A stretch of 25,202 nt of DNA from RGIG5050 sp045636065 (GTDB lineage: Bacteria > Verrucomicrobiota > Kiritimatiellia > RFP12 > UBA1067), in the NCBI GenBank assembly GCA_045636065.1, contig JAZTWW010000052.1:1-25202 (forward strand). Direction: 5' to 3'. Shown here one piece after another: positions 22,210 to 25,202 of this stretch. The notes beneath the pieces were generated by a model, which was not told where the DNA came from, did not search any database, and saw only the letters and a list, made by a program, of their open reading frames with translations. The first letter of the stretch is position 1. Every line of letters begins with the position of its first letter. The translations under genes were made by a program, and so were the position numbers.

Positions 22210-22239
22210 TTGATTGTCCGCCGTCCGAAATGGTAGAAT
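22210..22239 (+). promoter_or_regulatory. Promoter of the second kinase/sigma operon; leaderless
   Basis: TTGATT (22210-22215), 18 bases and TAGAAT (22234-22239) preceded by TGG form an extended -10 promoter. The ATG at 22247 is only 7 bases beyond the -10, so the mRNA should start at or next to the A of the start codon. No Shine-Dalgarno exists. Confidence 0.65.
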
Positions 22240-22246
22240 CTGTTGC

Positions 22247-24175
22247 ATGGAGAGCGTAGAAGAGAACGGCGCAGGCGAGGAGTCCTGCGGGGACTGGAAG
22301 CTCCTGCGGGAGATCGGACGCGGCGCGTACGGGACGGTCCACTTGGCCGTCGGGCCGGGCGGCGAACACGCGGCGGTGAAGGTCTGCCGGCGCGACGCAG
22401 TGGGCGACGAGCGCTATGAGCGCGAGTTGCGCGGCGCGAAGCTATACAGGTCGATCCCGCCGCAGGAGGGTCTTGTCCGCATGAGGGCGCTCGCCGAGAC
22501 GGACTGGGGCTTCTACACGGTGATGGACCTTGCGGACGACGAATTCGGCGGATCGCAGGATGCGTCGTCCGGTTATCGTCCGAAGACGCTTGCCCGCGTG
22601 ATCGATGGGGAGAAGGCGCTGCCGCTCAAGGAGTGCGTCGGACTGGCCATCGCGCTTGCGAAGGGGCTCGCCGCGCTCCAGCGGCACCATCTCCTCCACC
22701 GCGACATCAAACCCGCGAACGTGCTGTATGTCGGCGGACGCCCCGTCCTTTCCGATCCGGGGCTTGTCGTCGAGGAGACCGCCGCCGTATCGACCGTCGG
22801 GACGCCCGGGTACCTTCCGCCGGAAAGGAAGTTCACGGACGCGGCGGGCGACATCTACAGCCTCGGCCTCACGCTTAAGGCCGCGAGCTTCGGTCGGCAG
22901 CTCGAAGAGCTCGACAAAGGCCCGGCGATGGAGGCGGACACCGGCGCCGCGCTCTTCCCGGCGTGGTGGCGCATCCTCAACAAGGCGACCGACCCGACGC
23001 CGGCCAAGCGCCACCAGTCCGCCAAGGCACTGCTGAAGGATCTTGCGGCCCTGCGGCGGAAAATGCGCGTCTCGGCAGTCTTAGGATCGCGCATGGCGAA
23101 AGCCGCGATTGTGGTTGGTGCCATGGCTATCGTTGCCGCCGCAGCATTTGCCGTAATCGCGGGCAGACGCGCGCAACGGGAACTCGCCGAACTGAATGAT
23201 CGTGTCGAACGCCAGTCTCGCGAAGAGCGCCAACGCATTCAGGGCAGTGTGGAAAAGGGGGTCGCGGATATTCAAGGAATGTTAGGTGATTTAGGTATTC
23301 CTGCCGACATTGCCATACAGCCAGAATCGGAATCCGAAAGGAACAAGCAGGATTACATCAAGGCGATGCAGCATGACTTTTGGAATTCTTATGATGATGG
23401 GATAAGCACTTATTTCGCAAAGAAGAATATTGACGGGGCTAGACGAGGAATTGATAAAATCAGACGTTTTGCAGAAACCATCAAGGGGGATGTTGCCAAA
23501 ATAGGAGAGATTGACAAAACGAGAGCGAGTGCGCTTCAGACGCTCATTGACAAGGCACTTGAACTTATTGTCAAGGAGGAGGATTTGCAACGGCAGTTTG
23601 ACGAATTGCGCGGAAAGGCCAAGGAGAAGGAGTCGAGGGGCCTTGAAGCCGTGGATGAGTTTCTGCGGGCGAAGAAAATCGTCAAAGAAATGGAAAGTTT
23701 GTCTCAAAAACTAACGAGTGGGATTGATGGTGTGTTTTACAAACGAAAATCGTATCTAGGCGACATAAAACATAAATGGGATCACTGTCTTGAGCAGAAA
23801 GAAATCAAATGGGAATTGGAACATCGGTCTTGGAGTGTTGACCCATATATGCATGAGCCGGACAAGATTCAGTTGGTTGTTGATAAAACGGCGGCATTCG
23901 ACAAGACCAAGTCTCAAAATCTTATGGTGCTAAAGAACAGGTTTGCCGAACTTATGGCGAGACAGGAATCGCTCCGGCGTGAAATATCCGCCTTGCGTGA
24001 AGAAGGGGAAAAACAGACGCGGGAAGGTATGGATGACATGGCGGAATACCGTCGGGCGTGGAAAATCTATGAGGAGGAATGTCGTTTGATCGAGAACGAC
24101 ATCAACCCCCTTGCCCAAGAGTTGGCGGTAAAATTGCAAGAGTGCATAGAGGATTATAGCATCGACGGAGAATAA
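22247..24175 (+). CDS. Membrane Ser/Thr protein kinase with long extracytoplasmic coiled coil
   Basis: The 642-aa product has a Hanks-type kinase domain: Gly-rich I-G-R-G-A-Y-G-T-V (23-31), Lys45, catalytic H-R-D-I-K-P-A-N (151-158, Asp153), the Mg motif D-P-G (170-172) instead of D-F-G, and P-P-E (191-193). A membrane segment (about 285-305) is followed by about 335 residues, most of them charged helices predicted to form coiled coils (about 308-345, 415-520 and 560-625). The DNA for this outer part, from about 23230, is AT-richer than the kinase part, suggesting a different origin. The ATG at 22247 is chosen because of the promoter just before it and the fold, over a TTG at 22214. The sigma factor follows 8 bases downstream. 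Confidence 0.85.
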   Translation: MESVEENGAGEESCGDWKLLREIGRGAYGTVHLAVGPGGEHAAVKVCRRDAVGDERYERELRGAKLYRSIPPQEGLVRMRALAETDWGFYTVMDLADDEFGGSQDASSGYRPKTLARVIDGEKALPLKECVGLAIALAKGLAALQRHHLLHRDIKPANVLYVGGRPVLSDPGLVVEETAAVSTVGTPGYLPPERKFTDAAGDIYSLGLTLKAASFGRQLEELDKGPAMEADTGAALFPAWWRILNKATDPTPAKRHQSAKALLKDLAALRRKMRVSAVLGSRMAKAAIVVGAMAIVAAAAFAVIAGRRAQRELAELNDRVERQSREERQRIQGSVEKGVADIQGMLGDLGIPADIAIQPESESERNKQDYIKAMQHDFWNSYDDGISTYFAKKNIDGARRGIDKIRRFAETIKGDVAKIGEIDKTRASALQTLIDKALELIVKEEDLQRQFDELRGKAKEKESRGLEAVDEFLRAKKIVKEMESLSQKLTSGIDGVFYKRKSYLGDIKHKWDHCLEQKEIKWELEHRSWSVDPYMHEPDKIQLVVDKTAAFDKTKSQNLMVLKNRFAELMARQESLRREISALREEGEKQTREGMDDMAEYRRAWKIYEEECRLIENDINPLAQELAVKLQECIEDYSIDGE

Positions 24176-24183
24176 ACATCGAC

Positions 24184-24798
24184 ATGACATACAGGCACTT
24201 CAACAATGAGACGACGCGTTCAAGCGTCATCAGGGCGGTCGCGAACACCGAGAACGAGGCGGCGTGGCAGCGGCTCTTCGACCTCTACGCCGGATTCGTG
24301 TTCTCCATCGCGCGGTCGAAGGGGCTAAGGCCGGAGGACGCGGACGACATCGTGCAGGTCGTGTTCGCTGACCTTGCGCGGAATCTACCGGCGTTCAAGT
24401 ACGACCGCGCGAAGGGCAAATTCAGGTCATATCTTACGGGACTCGTCCATTGGCGCGTCACGGACAGGCTGAAATCCGGCAAGCGCGACACGGACCTGAA
24501 GGTTGCGTTCTGGGAGGAGGCCAAGGCGGCGGCGTACTCCGCGGAGGACGAGGCTTTCTCCAAACGCGAATGGCAGGCCGCCGCGCTGGAGGAGGCGCTT
24601 CGCCGCATCAAGCCCGATGTCCGGCCGGAGCACTACGCGGCGTTTGTGGCGAGCGCGGTCGAGGGTCAGGACACGGAGTCCGTCATGCGCCTCTACAGCG
24701 TCTCGCGCGACAACCTCTACCAGATCCGCAAGCGCCTCACGGAGAAGCTGCGCAAGACAGTCACGGCGGTCCTTGCCGAGATGGACGCTCCGTTTTGA
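24184..24798 (+). CDS. ECF-type RNA polymerase sigma factor
   Basis: The 204-aa product has sigma region 2 (about 25-95: E-D-A-D-D-I-V-Q-V-V-F-A-D-L-A-R-N, then F-R-S-Y-L-T-G-L-V-H-W) and region 4 (about 150-195, with S-V-M-R-L-Y-S-V-S-R-D-N-L-Y-Q-I-R-K-R). The gap between them is rich in Ala and Glu, with no region 3. It is encoded 8 bases after the kinase, the reverse order of the pair at 7771, so the two pairs are not a simple duplication. No anti-sigma gene is near, and I infer that the kinase controls it. It may drive the adjacent exporter/precursor operon, but no matching promoter element has been proven. Confidence 0.82.
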   Translation: MTYRHFNNETTRSSVIRAVANTENEAAWQRLFDLYAGFVFSIARSKGLRPEDADDIVQVVFADLARNLPAFKYDRAKGKFRSYLTGLVHWRVTDRLKSGKRDTDLKVAFWEEAKAAAYSAEDEAFSKREWQAAALEEALRRIKPDVRPEHYAAFVASAVEGQDTESVMRLYSVSRDNLYQIRKRLTEKLRKTVTAVLAEMDAPF

Positions 24799-24909
24799 GC
24801 CCTCTTATTGCCGTGCCGTCAGGCAGAATCTAGACGATAGGAGCCGGACAGACCTGCGGGCGCAGATTGTCCATTGGCCCATGAAGGGGGCAGAGGATGG
24901 CAGGATGCG

Positions 24910-24942
24910 CGTAGTTTGCCGGAGCCGCAGGTCGAAACTACG
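24910..24942 (+). terminator. Possible terminator hairpin after the sigma factor
   Basis: An 8-bp perfect stem lies about 110 bases downstream of the sigma factor stop. No T-run follows, so assignment as a terminator is weak. Confidence 0.25.
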
Positions 24943-25001
24943 AGAATCGGGCAGGTCGGCGGAGCGGAACCATGCGGTCGATTAGTGCTTACGGCTAAAG
25001 T

Positions 25002-25049
25002 ATGGTCTTCCTCTCTTTTTTGCCGACCCGTTAGAATTTGCCATTTCTG
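25002..25049 (+). repeat. 48-bp direct repeat, right copy
   Basis: Matches 17423-17470 at 46 of 48 bases. The two differences are at the fifth base (C/T) and in ATTT(A/G)CC. It is in direct orientation, so the pair could bound an inserted segment. Confidence 0.9.
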
Positions 25050-25158
25050 TTCCCCAAAAAATCCCTGGAGTTTACCCATTTTTGGACAATGAAAGTGCAT
25101 CTACCCCAATGTTTACAGGGGCGAGGGCGATTTTGCAAGTGTTTTCGGGTGAATTGCG

Positions 25159-25185
25159 ATGGTTGACGGCTATCCGTCGCACCAT
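25159..25185 (+). other. Hairpin near the window end
   Basis: ATGGT-T-GACGG pairs with CCGTC-GC-ACCAT around CTAT, a 10-bp stem with an internal loop. Function unknown. Confidence 0.35.
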
Positions 25186-25202
25186 TCGGCATACTCCATG
25201 AA

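Larger units (their letters stand above)
24799..25202. other. 404-bp right edge without a supported gene
   Basis: No convincing gene is seen. The stretch has an inverted repeat (CGTAGTTT at 24910-24917 with AAACTACG at 24935-24942, 17-base loop), the right copy of the 48-bp direct repeat, and a hairpin at 25159-25185. On the minus strand the last 25 bases read a short C-terminal-like frame M-E-Y-A-E-W-C-D-G ending at a stop, which might be the tail of a gene beyond the edge, but that cannot be judged. Confidence 0.5.

Noticed and set aside
22214..22246. Upstream TTG start for the second kinase
   Set aside because: It lies inside the promoter; the -10 box ends at 22239.
1..25202. Transposase or integrase gene, tRNA or rRNA
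   Set aside because: None is recognised on either strand, so mobility of the islands rests only on repeats and composition.

Overview
The window looks like a chromosome segment of a GC-rich bacterium, most likely of the PVC superphylum (Kiritimatiellae, Lentisphaerae or Verrucomicrobia type). This is inferred from the ECF sigma factor plus Ser/Thr kinase pairs, a Cys-rich C-terminal tail of the 'W-L-x-T-x-S-G-x-R-H-N-S-x-C' type, GGGGAAT tandem repeats, and an abundant palindromic repeat of the 'CGCGGAG/CTCCGCG' type. No rRNA or tRNA is present to settle the taxonomy. Promoters repeatedly show an extended -10 (TATGGTATAAT-like), and several genes appear to be leaderless.

Region 1 (1-7468) is core chromosome: aspartate carbamoyltransferase (pyrB), a TadC-like secretion protein, a convergent exported Cys-tail protein, an orphan lipoprotein, the helicase HrpB and a CPBP/CAAX-type membrane protease.

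Region 2 (7469-9800) holds a 46-bp tandem repeat, an ECF sigma factor overlapping a membrane Ser/Thr kinase, a small zinc-ribbon membrane protein with a structured leader, and a terminator-like hairpin.

Region 3 (9801-17070) is a defence island. It has a repeat-rich promoter module that is a paralogue of the one before the sigma factor, then a 23-aa remnant resembling the RhuM N-terminus, hsdR, hsdM, a Fic protein, hsdS and an AT-richer gene with a PD-(D/E)XK-like signature. HsdS carries two in-frame copies of a roughly 100-bp palindromic genomic repeat, one in each half of the protein.

Region 4 (17071-25202) is bracketed by a 48-bp direct repeat (46/48 identical, at 17423 and 25002). It contains an orphan Cys-rich lipoprotein and, on the minus strand, a compact cluster: ABC exporter, a 45-aa candidate precursor peptide, then a 309-aa ATP-grasp ligase ending in an E-L-N-P-N-G-Q-W motif like that of graspetide (omega-ester/amide peptide) maturases. 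Divergent from the exporter lies a second kinase/sigma operon, with a large extracytoplasmic coiled-coil kinase. The divergent spacer holds a 15-bp inverted repeat. The best candidate for an undescribed system is this graspetide-like cluster coupled to a kinase/sigma signalling pair.
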